Below, piece after piece: positions 44,534 through 53,996 of a DNA stretch of 64,000 bases. Source of the stretch: JAAYCI01 sp964369525 (lineage in GTDB: Bacteria > Bacillota > Clostridia > Oscillospirales > Ruminococcaceae); the NCBI GenBank assembly GCA_964369525.1, contig CAYJEW010000002.1, positions 16,110 through 80,109 of the forward strand, written 5' to 3'. The translations under genes were made by a program, and so were the position numbers. The notes beneath the pieces are model-generated. The model ran no database searches, was not told the DNA's origin, and saw only the letters and a list, made by a program, of their open reading frames with translations. Within the stretch, counting starts at the first letter, position 1. Every line of letters starts with the position of its first letter.

Positions 44534-45181
44534 TTGAGAACTACAAAGCAGCCGCAAGAGCGGCGGGCAGAGCTTATAGCGGCGGCGCGTACCCTTTTTG
44601 ACAAAAAAGGTGTAACAAAAACCCGCGTTTCTGATATTGTTAAAGAGGTAGGGGTGGCACAGGGGGTTTTTTACTACTACTTTTCGTCTAAAGATGAAAT
44701 GGTGCAGCAGGTTGTGGATATTGTTGGGCTGGAGGTAAGCAGTAAGGCTAACGATATACTGCAAGAGGATATCCCATACGGGCAGAAGATGGCAAAATTT
44801 ATAGAGCTGTTTCTTGATTTGCTGGATAAGTTTTTGGGCGATGACGAATCCAGCCTAAACTCGCTACATCTTATAGAGAGCACACAGGGCGAGGGCCAGG
44901 GCAACATTACACTGCAGGTTATGCCAAGTTTTATAGATTGTTTTCACAGCCTTGTGTTGCAAGGGGTGGAGCAAAAGGAGATTACTGCCAGCCACCCATG
45001 GGACAGCGCGCAGGTTGTGCTATATGGTTTGCTGGAGTATGGGCGCATATGCCTACCACCACGCCATATGATTTATTCGGTTACCGAACAAAGCCTTGGA
45101 ATGAGCAAAGGGTCTTTGGTAAAATATGTGAAGAGAAAAAATACAGAGCGAAAAAGGGAGCATGCAGATGAACGCGTATAG
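44534..45181 (+). CDS. TetR-family transcriptional regulator
   Basis: This 215-residue regulator has a typical N-terminal HTH (RRAELIAAARTLFDKKGVTKTRVSDIVKEVGVAQGVFYYYFSSKDE, about 9-53) and an alpha-helical ligand domain. The start is TTG 44534 with AGGAGGG nine bases upstream. Its own -35 box is covered by an inverted repeat, so it likely represses itself and, by read-through, the calcium ATPase gene it overlaps by 14 bases. The inducer is unknown; regulation of a cation pump by TetR would suggest a membrane or ion stress signal. The HTH is complete and the C-terminal domain shows no catalytic motif. Confidence 0.9.
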   Translation: MRTTKQPQERRAELIAAARTLFDKKGVTKTRVSDIVKEVGVAQGVFYYYFSSKDEMVQQVVDIVGLEVSSKANDILQEDIPYGQKMAKFIELFLDLLDKFLGDDESSLNSLHLIESTQGEGQGNITLQVMPSFIDCFHSLVLQGVEQKEITASHPWDSAQVVLYGLLEYGRICLPPRHMIYSVTEQSLGMSKGSLVKYVKRKNTERKREHADERV

Positions 45182-47834
45182 TGAGCCGCAACAGCAGGTT
45201 GTTACAGAGCTTCAGGTAGACCCAAAGAAAGGCCTTACCGCCCAGCAGGCAGTACAGCGGCTGGAAGAGTATGGGCCAAACCAGCTGCAAGCAAAAAAGA
45301 AAAAGTCTATGTTTGCGAGGTTTATGGGCCAGTTTGCCGACCCAATGATTATAATACTGCTTATTGCGGCGGTTATAAGCTTTGTGGTGGCGATAAACGG
45401 GCACGACGCAAAAGAATTTTTTGAGCCTCTGTTGATACTGCTAATTGTGGTGGCAAATGCAATTATGGGTGTGTCGCAGGAGAGCAAGGCCGAAAAAGCG
45501 CTGGACGCACTGAAAGAGCTAAGCGCACCAAACACACGGCTTATACGCGACGGTGTGGAGATGGTGGTGGCGTCTAGTGAGGTTGTGCCGGGTGATATTG
45601 TGCTTATTGAAGCGGGCGACTTTGTGCCGGCCGACGGCCGCCTTTTAGAGAGCGCCAGCCTAAAGTGCGAAGAGAGCGCACTTACCGGCGAGAGTGTGCC
45701 CAGCGAAAAAGACGCAGGCGCACAGGTAGAGGCCGACGCCCCGCTGGGCGACAGGCTGAATATGGTGTACTCCGGATGTAGCGTTGCATACGGGCGTGCA
45801 CGCTATGTGGTAACCGCCACAGGCATGCAAACCGAGATGGGCCGCATTGCAGGTATGCTAAACGATGAAGAAGACGGTAAAACACCGCTGCAACAAAAGC
45901 TAGGCAAGCTAAGCCATCTGCTTGGTATAGGCGCAATTGTTGTGTGTGTTGGCATATTTGCGCTTGGCTACTTTGTGCTTGGGCTTGGGCTTTTGGATAC
46001 ATTTATGGTGGCGGTATCGCTGGCGGTATCGGCTATACCAGAGGGTATGCCCGCTATTGTTACCATAGTACTGGCCATAGGCGTACAGCGCATGGTAAAG
46101 CGTAATGCTATTATTCGTCGCCTGCCGGCTGTGGAAACGCTTGGCTCGGCCTCGGTTATATGTAGTGACAAAACAGGCACGCTTACCCAAAACCGCATGA
46201 CACTTGTTAAAGCATGGCTTGCCGAAGGCGATGTGCGGGAGGATATTAGCGATAATAACGGCGAAGAGATAAAGCATCTTTTACGGTATGCAACGCTATG
46301 TACTGACGGCTCTATTATGTTTGAGGGCGATACGGTTAAACATATTGGTGACCCCACCGAAACATCTATTGTTATGGCGGCGCACAACAACGGCATGACA
46401 AAAGAGCAGTTGCAAGAAGAGTATCCGCGCCTTGCCGAGGTGCCGTTTGACTCTGAGCGTAAGCTGATGAGCGTTGTGTGTGAAATAGACGGCAAAAAGG
46501 TGGTAATAGTTAAAGGCGCGCTGGACTCGCTAGCGCCCCGCTGCACAGGCGGCAACGTAGAACAAGGCCAGCAAGAAAACAACGCAATGAGCGAAAACGC
46601 GCTTAGGGTTTTGGGCGTTGCTTACAAAGAAATAAGCGAGCTGCCAAAAGAGATAAGCAGCGAAAGCCTTGAAAACGGCCTTACCTTCCTTGGGCTTGTT
46701 GGAATGATAGACCCGCCAAGGCCGGAGGTGCGAGAGGCGGTTAAGGTGTGCCGCACAGCGGGTATTCGCCCGGTTATGATTACCGGCGACCATGTGGTTA
46801 CCGCACGCGCCATTGCGCAAGACCTTGGCATATACCGCGAGGGCGATATGGCCATAACAGGCGCTCAGCTAACGCAGATGAGCGACGACGAGCTGGACGA
46901 CAAGGTAGACGACATTACGGTGTACGCGCGCGTGTCGCCGGAGGATAAAATACGCATAGTTAAAGCGTGGCAGGCCCGCAATGAGGTGGTTGCCATGACA
47001 GGCGACGGCGTAAATGATGCGCCTGCGCTAAAGGCGGCCGATATTGGCTGCGCCATGGGTATTACCGGCACAGACGTTGCCAAAGGCGCCGCCGACATGA
47101 CCCTTACCGACGACAACTTTACCACTATTGTGCATGCCGTTAAAGAGGGTCGCGGCATATATGATAACATCCGCAAGGTGGTAGGCTATCTGCTGGGCAC
47201 AAATATTGGCGAGGTGCTAACCGTGCTGGCGGCTATGCTTATATGGAGCGAGTCTCCGCTGGTATCCATGCAGCTACTATGGATAAACCTTGTTACCGAT
47301 GGCCTGCCCGCAATTGCGCTTGGGCGCGAAGCCGTAGAGGCAGACATGATGGAGCGCGCACCAAGGCCGAAAGACGAGGGCATTTTTGCACATGGAATGG
47401 GCACACAGGTTGTGCTGCAGGGCGTTATGTTTGCAGCGCTAACGCTGGCGGCCTACGCACTGGGCTACCACTGGAACCTTGGCAATCCCATTGCCGACCC
47501 ATACATCCGCGACCATACCGGCCAAACCATGGCATTTGTGGTGTTGTCTATGAGCCAGGTGTTCCACTCGTTCAACATGCGCTCTAAACACAGCCTGTTT
47601 AAGATTGGACCGTTTAGCAACAAGTACCTTAACCAAGCGGCTATTGTAAGCATTGCGCTAACAGCACTGGTGGTATTTGTGCCACCTATTGCCGAAGCAT
47701 TTGCGCTGGTATCGATGGCACCTATGATGTATGTAATTGCAATATGTCTTGCGTTTGTGCCTATACCTGTGCTGGAAATTACAAAAGCAATGGGGCTGGT
47801 GCGCCACGACGTGCAAGACAAAGCGAAGAAATAA
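45168..47834 (+). CDS. calcium-transporting P-type ATPase (SERCA/PMR1-like)
   Basis: This 888-residue type II P-ATPase expels Ca2+ from the cytoplasm. It has the actuator TGES (173-176), TM4 PEGMP (291-295), phosphorylation site SDKTGT (Asp334), the hinge GDGVNDAPALKAADIG, and about ten membrane helices. TM5 NIGEVL and TM6 WINLVTDGLPAIALG match the site II/I residues of SERCA (NLVTDGLPA), which favours Ca2+ over Na+/K+ or Mg2+. ATG 45168 (GGGAG seven bases before) was preferred over the ATG at 45162. It overlaps the tetR end by 14 bases. A small membrane protein follows 28 bases after the stop, so a three-gene unit is likely. Confidence 0.94.
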   Translation: MNAYSEPQQQVVTELQVDPKKGLTAQQAVQRLEEYGPNQLQAKKKKSMFARFMGQFADPMIIILLIAAVISFVVAINGHDAKEFFEPLLILLIVVANAIMGVSQESKAEKALDALKELSAPNTRLIRDGVEMVVASSEVVPGDIVLIEAGDFVPADGRLLESASLKCEESALTGESVPSEKDAGAQVEADAPLGDRLNMVYSGCSVAYGRARYVVTATGMQTEMGRIAGMLNDEEDGKTPLQQKLGKLSHLLGIGAIVVCVGIFALGYFVLGLGLLDTFMVAVSLAVSAIPEGMPAIVTIVLAIGVQRMVKRNAIIRRLPAVETLGSASVICSDKTGTLTQNRMTLVKAWLAEGDVREDISDNNGEEIKHLLRYATLCTDGSIMFEGDTVKHIGDPTETSIVMAAHNNGMTKEQLQEEYPRLAEVPFDSERKLMSVVCEIDGKKVVIVKGALDSLAPRCTGGNVEQGQQENNAMSENALRVLGVAYKEISELPKEISSESLENGLTFLGLVGMIDPPRPEVREAVKVCRTAGIRPVMITGDHVVTARAIAQDLGIYREGDMAITGAQLTQMSDDELDDKVDDITVYARVSPEDKIRIVKAWQARNEVVAMTGDGVNDAPALKAADIGCAMGITGTDVAKGAADMTLTDDNFTTIVHAVKEGRGIYDNIRKVVGYLLGTNIGEVLTVLAAMLIWSESPLVSMQLLWINLVTDGLPAIALGREAVEADMMERAPRPKDEGIFAHGMGTQVVLQGVMFAALTLAAYALGYHWNLGNPIADPYIRDHTGQTMAFVVLSMSQVFHSFNMRSKHSLFKIGPFSNKYLNQAAIVSIALTALVVFVPPIAEAFALVSMAPMMYVIAICLAFVPIPVLEITKAMGLVRHDVQDKAKK

Positions 47835-47862
47835 CAACACAATTAAATTAAGGATGTGCAGT

Positions 47863-48309
47863 ATGGACAATAGTGTTTTGCAACCGCAAAACGGCAGTAT
47901 GCCGCCACAGGTGCCCGAAACTGTGGAAGACCAGCTTAAAGACATTAGGCGCCTATTGGCCGAGCAACAACAGGCAGCTGAAAAAGCCGCTAAAAGCCGC
48001 AGGCTACTAAACATACTGCTGGGCTGTCTTGTAGTGGTTATAGCGCTAAGCGCAGTTGTAACAACCTCTGTTTTGGCGCAGGCTGTGGCCGACGTACCCA
48101 TGCTGATACAGCAAACAACCGCCCTAGTGGAAGAGCTACAGCAGGTGGCGCAGGAGATAGGCAGCGTGAACTTTGATAGCCTGAGCGGTGTGGTACAGGG
48201 TATTGAAGAGGGGCTGGGCGGGCTGAATTTTGAAGAGCTTAGCCAAAGCATTATCGATTTGCAGGCTGTGGTAGAGTCGCTTGCTAACATAACCAGCATA
48301 TTCCGATAG
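47863..48309 (+). CDS. small single-pass membrane protein following the Ca2+ ATPase
   Basis: This 148-residue protein has a short N-terminal cytoplasmic coiled-coil (about 22-45, QLKDIRRLLAEQQQAAEKAAKSRR), one membrane helix (about 48-72) and a C-terminal hydrophilic part with Leu heptads (VEELQQVAQEIGSVNFDSL). I recognise no named family. It starts at ATG 47863, 28 bases after the ATPase stop with AAGGA upstream, and is followed by a terminator, so it is the last gene of the tetR-ATPase unit. An ancillary or regulatory subunit of the pump is a reasonable but unproven guess. Confidence 0.78.
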   Translation: MDNSVLQPQNGSMPPQVPETVEDQLKDIRRLLAEQQQAAEKAAKSRRLLNILLGCLVVVIALSAVVTTSVLAQAVADVPMLIQQTTALVEELQQVAQEIGSVNFDSLSGVVQGIEEGLGGLNFEELSQSIIDLQAVVESLANITSIFR

Positions 48310-48367
48310 CGCAAAGTAGAGCTGTTGGCAAGGCGCTATGCAAAAGCTTTTGCCGCATAATTATGCT

Positions 48368-48403
48368 AAAAAAGGCAGCTCACATGTGTGGGCCGCCTTT
48401 TTT
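48368..48403 (+). terminator. terminator of the tetR-ATPase unit
   Basis: AAAAAAGGC(a)GC (from 48368) pairs with GC(c)GCCTTTTTT (to 48403) around an internal loop; ends in six T's. Confidence 0.75.
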
Positions 48404-48451
48404 GCTAAAAAAACACATTTTTTAAAAAGTACACATGTTTTAACAAGTGTT

Positions 48452-48460
48452 TGTTATAAT
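48452..48460 (+). promoter_or_regulatory. extended -10 promoter of the FtsX-type permease gene
   Basis: TGT-TATAAT (TG at 48452-48453, -10 48455-48460). No good -35 box; extended -10 promoters can do without. It lies 46 bases before the ATG. Confidence 0.45.
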
Positions 48461-48506
48461 AAAAGGCAGAGAAAAAATAAGCGTGGTGAAAATTATAGGC
48501 GGCTCG

Positions 48507-51500
48507 ATGCGAAAAAGCATAATGCGAGAGATACTGGCTACCATGGGGCGGGTGCTTGCCATAATGGCAATCTCCGCCATGGGGGCAGGCTTTTTTGCGG
48601 GCCTGCGCGCAACCGCGCCAAACATGCGCCACACAGCCGACAGCTACTACGCCAGCCAGCACCTGATGGACGTGCGCTTGATATCCAGCCTTGGCTTTAC
48701 CGAAGAGGATGTGCAGGCGCTGGCACAGCTGGACATGGTACAGCAGGTGATGCCGGGGTATGGCATGGATGTTTTGGCAGACTACGCCCAGGGTAGCGAG
48801 GCAATAAGGCTTTTTACGCTACCCGAAGATACAAGCGAAGGTAACGAGGAATATCTTAACCGTCCGGTGCTGATAGAAGGGCGCCTGCCTACAGCGGCAG
48901 ACGAGTGTGTGGTAGACGCCTTAACGGCTTACGAGATAGGCGATGTGATAGAAATATCGGGCGACAACGCCGAAGATACGCTGGATATAATTGAAGAGCG
49001 CAGCCTTACGGTGGTGGGGCGGGTAGAGTCGCCAAGCTACATATCGCAGATGCGTGGCAATACAAATATTGGCGACGGGCGAATTTCTTATTATGTGTAT
49101 ACAACACATCAGGCGTTTAACAGCGAGGCATATACCGAGATTTTTTTAACGCTAAAAACAGCGCAGGACTATTCCAGCTTTTCGCAGGAGTATCAGCAGC
49201 TTGTGGATACCGCCGTGGTTGAGCTTGAAACATTTACAGGCGAGCGCGCGCAGATAAGGTACAACGACATTTATGCAGAGGCAAGCGAAGAGCTACAGGA
49301 TGCGCAGGACGAGCTTGCCGAGGGCAGGGCAACAGCAGACGAGGAGTTTGCTGAGGCACTGCAAGATATACAGGACGGCGAGGCCGAGCTGGCCGACGGC
49401 TGGAGGCAGTACAACGAGGGCTTGCAAGAGCTGGCAGATGCCGAACAAAGTTTAATTGATGCACAAAATGCCATGCCTGCCGCACTGCAGGAATTGCAGA
49501 ATGCGCAGGCGGCCTACGACAGCGGATATGCTGCATGGCAGGTGGGCGCACAGCAGCTGGATGGCTTTAACCAAGCAATAGCGGGCCTACAGGTGATGCA
49601 GCAGGGCATGGGCGCTATGGTTGCGGCGGGTGCGGGCGGCGTGCCGGCCGACACTGCGGCGTTTTGGAACACCGCAGCCACTGCAATGGGTACATTGCAG
49701 CAGCTGGCGGGGCAGCTGTCGGCCGTGGGTAGCACCGCACAAGCGGCAGCGCTGCAAGTGCAGGCAACAAACATAAACAATGCAATGGCGGCATCGGCCG
49801 CAGCACCCGCAGATGCAAGCAATTATGCGTCTGCGGTGTCGGCCACCGCAGATGCGGTTGTGCTACTGCAACAGGTGGTAGCACCTATGCAGGCCGATGT
49901 AAATGCAGGCGCCGCCGCATTGCAAGCCAGCCGAGAACAGCTGGCCAGAGGCTGGGTGGCCTACGAAAACGGAGTTATAGACATACACAACGGCTGGCTG
50001 GAGTATAACGATGGCATAGCCGAGCTACAGCAAAACTACCCCGAGCTTTTGGACGCACAGGCCGAGCTGGACGAAGGCCGGGCAGAGTACGAGCAGCAGC
50101 TGGCTGATACCGAGGCAGAGTTTGCCGAGGCGGAACAAGAGATTGCCGACGCTCAAACACAGCTTAGCGAGCTTAGCGCGGCCGACTGGTATGTACACAC
50201 CCGAGACGACAACACAGGCTACAGCGGTTTTTCGTCCGACGCAGACCGTATAGACGCAGTGGCAGTGGCCATACCGTTTTTCTTTTATCTTGTGGCGGCG
50301 CTGGTTTGCCTTACCACCATGACACGAATGGTGGAGGAACAGCGTACCCAGATAGGTACGCTTAAAGCGCTTGGCTTTAAGCGGTGGCAGATTGCGTTTA
50401 AATATATATTTTATGCGGCATTCGCCAGCATAACGGGCGGCGTTGCAGGCGTTTTGATAGGTATATTTGTGTTCCCGTGGACTATATGGGATGCATACAG
50501 CATGATGTACAGCATGCCGCCCATACAGCAGGCAAACAACATTGTGCTTGCCATAGGCAGTGTGGCTATCTCGGTGGTGGCAACCACCGTGTCAACGCTG
50601 GCGGCCTGCCTTAGCGAGCTGCGTAGCGTGCCTGCGGGGCTAATGCGCCCTAAAGCGCCAAAGCCGGGTAAGCGGGTACTGTTAGAGCGTATTTCGCCAC
50701 TGTGGCGCCGCATGAGCTTTATGCACAAGGTAACGGCACGCAACCTTTTTAGAAACAAAAAACGATTTATTATGACCATTGTAGGTGTGGCAGGCTGTAC
50801 CGCACTGCTGTTAACCGGGTTTGGCCTTAGGGATTCTATTTCGGGCATTGTGCCAAGGCAGTATAACGATATTGAAATATATGACACGCTTGTGGCACTG
50901 AAAGACCCCATTACAGAGCTTGAAAACGAAGAGCTGGACGAGCTTTGGCAGCAGTACGGCGAGGGGGTTTACATAGGTGATACGCTAATTGATGTGCAAA
51001 CCGCCGATGCAAACAGCAATGCTATGACAGTGTATCTGCGTGTGCCGCAAGACCCGCAGGCGCTTTCGCAGGCGCTATATCTAAATGATGTGGGCGGCAG
51101 TGGCCAGCTACAGCTGGCTGGCGAGCATGCTGTAATAACCGAAAAGCTGGCAGACCGCCTTGGTGTGGCGGTGGGCGATACCATAGATGTGAACCGCCTA
51201 AATGAAGAGCCGGTAGAGCTTGTGGTGGGAGGTATAACCGAAAACTACATATACAACTATGTGTATATAACACCGCAGGCGCATATCGAGCTGTTTGGCG
51301 AGGCGGCAGAGTATGATAGGTTGTTTTTAACGCTTAGCGAGCAGGCGCGCCCACAGCAAGACGAGATTATAGAGCTACTGATAGACAACGAAGACGTGGC
51401 CGTTGTGCTTGATATAAGCACCATGGAAGAAGATTTTGAAGATACATTTGTAAGCCTAAACTCGGTGGTATGGCTTATAATAGCTTCGGCGGCAATGCTG

Positions 51501-51857
51501 GCGTTTGTGGTGCTGTATAACCTTACAAATATAAATATCACCGAGCGCACCCGAGAGATAGCAACCCTGAAGGTGCTTGGATTTCAGAAGCACGAGGTGG
51601 CAGCGTATGTGTTCCGCGAAAATATGGTGCTAACCATGATAGGCATACTTGTGGGGTTTGTGCTGGGGATATATCTGCACGAGTTTGTTATTATTACAGC
51701 CGAGATAGACGAGATAATGTTCCGCCGTACTATAGAGCCGCTTAGCTATTTGTGGAGCGCGTTGTTCACCATGCTTACGGCTACGCTTGTGGGCACGGCA
51801 ATGCGCCGCAGGCTGGGGCGTATAAATATGGTGGAGTCGCTAAAATCGGTAGAGTAG
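48507..51857 (+). CDS. very large FtsX/MacB-type ABC permease with a coiled-coil insert
   Basis: About 1116 residues. One N-terminal membrane helix is followed by a large extracytoplasmic region. Part of that is a helical, Ala/Gln/Glu-rich repeat segment (nt ~49,280-50,190) with EELQDAQDEL and ELADGWRQYNEG units, as in YhgE/Pip-like proteins. Then comes an FtsX domain with its TM bundle (AIPFFFYLVAALVCLTTMTRMVEEQRTQIGTLKALGF), the NLFRNKKRF junction typical of the FtsX family, and a second FtsX domain at the end. This domain architecture matches large ABC permeases of Bacillota (YknZ/SalY type) that need an ATPase partner; none is encoded in this window. ATG 48507 follows AGGCGG at five bases; GTG 48483 is an alternative. 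Confidence 0.87.
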   Translation: MRKSIMREILATMGRVLAIMAISAMGAGFFAGLRATAPNMRHTADSYYASQHLMDVRLISSLGFTEEDVQALAQLDMVQQVMPGYGMDVLADYAQGSEAIRLFTLPEDTSEGNEEYLNRPVLIEGRLPTAADECVVDALTAYEIGDVIEISGDNAEDTLDIIEERSLTVVGRVESPSYISQMRGNTNIGDGRISYYVYTTHQAFNSEAYTEIFLTLKTAQDYSSFSQEYQQLVDTAVVELETFTGERAQIRYNDIYAEASEELQDAQDELAEGRATADEEFAEALQDIQDGEAELADGWRQYNEGLQELADAEQSLIDAQNAMPAALQELQNAQAAYDSGYAAWQVGAQQLDGFNQAIAGLQVMQQGMGAMVAAGAGGVPADTAAFWNTAATAMGTLQQLAGQLSAVGSTAQAAALQVQATNINNAMAASAAAPADASNYASAVSATADAVVLLQQVVAPMQADVNAGAAALQASREQLARGWVAYENGVIDIHNGWLEYNDGIAELQQNYPELLDAQAELDEGRAEYEQQLADTEAEFAEAEQEIADAQTQLSELSAADWYVHTRDDNTGYSGFSSDADRIDAVAVAIPFFFYLVAALVCLTTMTRMVEEQRTQIGTLKALGFKRWQIAFKYIFYAAFASITGGVAGVLIGIFVFPWTIWDAYSMMYSMPPIQQANNIVLAIGSVAISVVATTVSTLAACLSELRSVPAGLMRPKAPKPGKRVLLERISPLWRRMSFMHKVTARNLFRNKKRFIMTIVGVAGCTALLLTGFGLRDSISGIVPRQYNDIEIYDTLVALKDPITELENEELDELWQQYGEGVYIGDTLIDVQTADANSNAMTVYLRVPQDPQALSQALYLNDVGGSGQLQLAGEHAVITEKLADRLGVAVGDTIDVNRLNEEPVELVVGGITENYIYNYVYITPQAHIELFGEAAEYDRLFLTLSEQARPQQDEIIELLIDNEDVAVVLDISTMEEDFEDTFVSLNSVVWLIIASAAMLAFVVLYNLTNINITERTREIATLKVLGFQKHEVAAYVFRENMVLTMIGILVGFVLGIYLHEFVIITAEIDEIMFRRTIEPLSYLWSALFTMLTATLVGTAMRRRLGRINMVESLKSVE

Positions 51858-51869
51858 CGGAGGTGTGCT

Positions 51870-52442
51870 GTGGCAGATACAAAAGCGCAAAAGCAGTGGC
51901 TGCGGCAGAGTATTCGCCGCCAGCAGGCCGCGCTTAGCGAGAGCTACAAAACCAGCTCTAGCAAGGCTATTGCAAAGTTTATGATGCAGCAAGAGGCGTG
52001 GCGGCGTGCGCAGGTGGTATTTTTGTACATGAGCATGAAGAGCGAGGTGGGCACAGAAGAGCTTATAAAAACAGCGCATATGCAGGGCAAAACAGTGTGC
52101 CTGCCGAGATGCGTGGAAAACAGGCAGATGCAAGCAAGGCTTGTTACGCCTGAAAGCCGCCTGAGGCCTGCGGCGTTTGGCATATTAGAGCCCGGCGAAG
52201 ACACGCCGCTACTGCAGCCGCAGGAGATAGAGCTGGTGGTGGCGCCTTGTGTGGCGGTCGATAAAGCGGGCAACCGCCTTGGCAACGGCGCAGGCTATTA
52301 CGACAGGTTTCTGCAGCGCACTAATGCCGTGGTGGCGTGTCTGTGTAGGCAGGCTTTTTTGCAGCAAAGCCTGCCGAGCGATAGCTGGGACTACACGGTG
52401 GACATGGTGGTAACCGAAGCAGGCATATGGCCAAAGCGGTAG
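51870..52442 (+). CDS. 5-formyltetrahydrofolate cyclo-ligase
   Basis: This 190-residue enzyme converts 5-formyl-THF to 5,10-methenyl-THF using ATP. The family signature is GNRLGNGAGYYDRFL, with the ATP-binding KQWLRQSIRRQQ segment at the N-terminus and an acidic ligand in MKSEVGTEEL. The start is GTG 51870, with GGAGG seven bases before and 12 bases after the permease stop, so it is co-transcribed with it, without evident functional link. A strong terminator follows. The short name ygfA/mthfs is used for homologues; I leave the symbol blank. Confidence 0.92.
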   Translation: MADTKAQKQWLRQSIRRQQAALSESYKTSSSKAIAKFMMQQEAWRRAQVVFLYMSMKSEVGTEELIKTAHMQGKTVCLPRCVENRQMQARLVTPESRLRPAAFGILEPGEDTPLLQPQEIELVVAPCVAVDKAGNRLGNGAGYYDRFLQRTNAVVACLCRQAFLQQSLPSDSWDYTVDMVVTEAGIWPKR

Positions 52443-52476
52443 TTCAAATGGTGTGAACGAGTTATAAAATATAGCG

Positions 52477-52513
52477 GCGCTGTTGACAGGTTGGTCGGCA
52501 GCGCTGATTTTTT
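52477..52513 (+). terminator. terminator after the cyclo-ligase gene
   Basis: GCGCTGTTGAC (52477-52487) pairs with GTCGGCAGCGC (52494-52504) through two G-U pairs, six-base loop, then TGATTTTTT. Confidence 0.8.
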
Positions 52514-52636
52514 ATTTTGTATTTGTGGCGACATTTTGTATTTTTTTGCAAAATTGGGTAGTGTTATGGTGGCGGGGCAGGTATAATAAAAATAGTAACA
52601 GCATAACAGCCACAATGTGGCAAAGGGGCAAAGCAC

Positions 52637-53959
52637 ATGCGAATGTACGACATAATTGCAAAAAAGCGGGACGGTGGGCAGCTAAGCGCCGCCGAGATAG
52701 ATTTTGCTATTTCGGGGTATACAGGCGGCAGTGTGCCGGACTATCAGATGTCGGCATTGCTTATGGCGGTGTTTTTTAAAGGTATGCACCCCGCCGAAAC
52801 TGCGGCGCTTACCGCTGCCATGGCGCGTAGCGGCGATGTGGTAGACCTTTCGGCCATAAGTGGCATAAAAGCCGACAAGCATAGCACAGGCGGCGTGGGC
52901 GACAAAACAACGCTGGTGGTGGCGCCTATTGTGGCGGCGTGTGGCGTGAAGATGGCAAAGATGAGCGGCCGAGGCCTAGGGCATACCGGCGGCACGATAG
53001 ATAAATTGCAGTCGATTCCGGGCTTTAGGGTAGAGCTTACACAGCAGGAGTTTTTTAGCAATGTAGAAAAGGTGGGCATTGCGGTGGTGGGCCAAAGCGG
53101 AAACCTTGCGCCTGCCGACAAAAAGATGTATGCACTGCGAGATGTAACAGCTACGGTAAACAGCATACCGCTTATAGCTTCAAGCATAATGAGCAAAAAG
53201 CTTGCCGCAGGCGCTGACGCAATTGTGCTGGATGTGAAGGTGGGCAGCGGCGCATTTATGAAAGACCTTCCCTCGGCCATAGAGCTTGCACAACAGATGG
53301 TGGCCATAGGTAATGCGAACGGCAGGCAAACAGCGGCGCTTATCACAAACATGGGTGTGCCGCTGGGGCGTGCCATAGGCAACGCGTGCGAGGTGGCCGA
53401 AGCGGTAGACACTTTGCGAGGCAGCGGCTCTGCTGACCTTACCGAGATAGCGCTTAGCCTTGCCGCTGCTATACTTCAGCTGGCGCAAAAGGGCGATAAG
53501 CAGCAGTGCCGAGCGCTTGCGCAGGACGCACTGCGCAGCGGGGCGGCGCTTGACAAACTGCGGCAGATGGTACAGGCGCAGGGCGGCGACGCAAGCTACA
53601 TAGACGACCCGCTATTGTTTGGCAAGGCAGTACTGGAGCACAAAGTTGTTGCGCCGCAAAGCGGGTATATTATCGATATGGACACCGAAAAGGTGGGTAT
53701 AGCCTCTATGATTTTAGGTGCGGGGCGTGAAACAAAAGAACAAGCCATAGACCCGCTGGCAGGCATAATGCTACTTGCAAAAACAGGAGACGAGGTAAAG
53801 CAGGGTGACACGCTGGCTGTGCTACACACAAGCGATGAGCAAAAAGCGCAGAAGGCACACGAGGTCTTTTTGCAGGCGCTACGGCTGCAAGAGGTAGCGC
53901 CAGAGCCATTGCCGCTCATCTTGGCCAAGGTGGATAAAGATGGGGTAGAGCAGTTTTAA
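52637..53959 (+). CDS. pdp: pyrimidine-nucleoside phosphorylase
   Basis: This 440-residue enzyme splits uridine and thymidine with phosphate into base and (deoxy)ribose-1-phosphate. The N-terminal helical domain, the phosphate loop KHSTGGVGDKTTL, the MSGRGLGHTGGTIDKL loop and the base-binding region ending VLDVKVGSGAFMK are all seen. The C-terminal all-beta domain has TEKVGIASMILGAGRE. The signature distinguishes it from anthranilate PRTase relatives. ATG 52637 has AGGGG upstream. An unpaired TATAAT lies at 52582-52587. Salvage of nucleosides fits with PncB and PRPP synthetase elsewhere in the window. Confidence 0.95.
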   Translation: MRMYDIIAKKRDGGQLSAAEIDFAISGYTGGSVPDYQMSALLMAVFFKGMHPAETAALTAAMARSGDVVDLSAISGIKADKHSTGGVGDKTTLVVAPIVAACGVKMAKMSGRGLGHTGGTIDKLQSIPGFRVELTQQEFFSNVEKVGIAVVGQSGNLAPADKKMYALRDVTATVNSIPLIASSIMSKKLAAGADAIVLDVKVGSGAFMKDLPSAIELAQQMVAIGNANGRQTAALITNMGVPLGRAIGNACEVAEAVDTLRGSGSADLTEIALSLAAAILQLAQKGDKQQCRALAQDALRSGAALDKLRQMVQAQGGDASYIDDPLLFGKAVLEHKVVAPQSGYIIDMDTEKVGIASMILGAGRETKEQAIDPLAGIMLLAKTGDEVKQGDTLAVLHTSDEQKAQKAHEVFLQALRLQEVAPEPLPLILAKVDKDGVEQF

Positions 53960-53996
53960 CAGGTAGAATTTTATCCACTTAAATGGAGGGGCAAAC

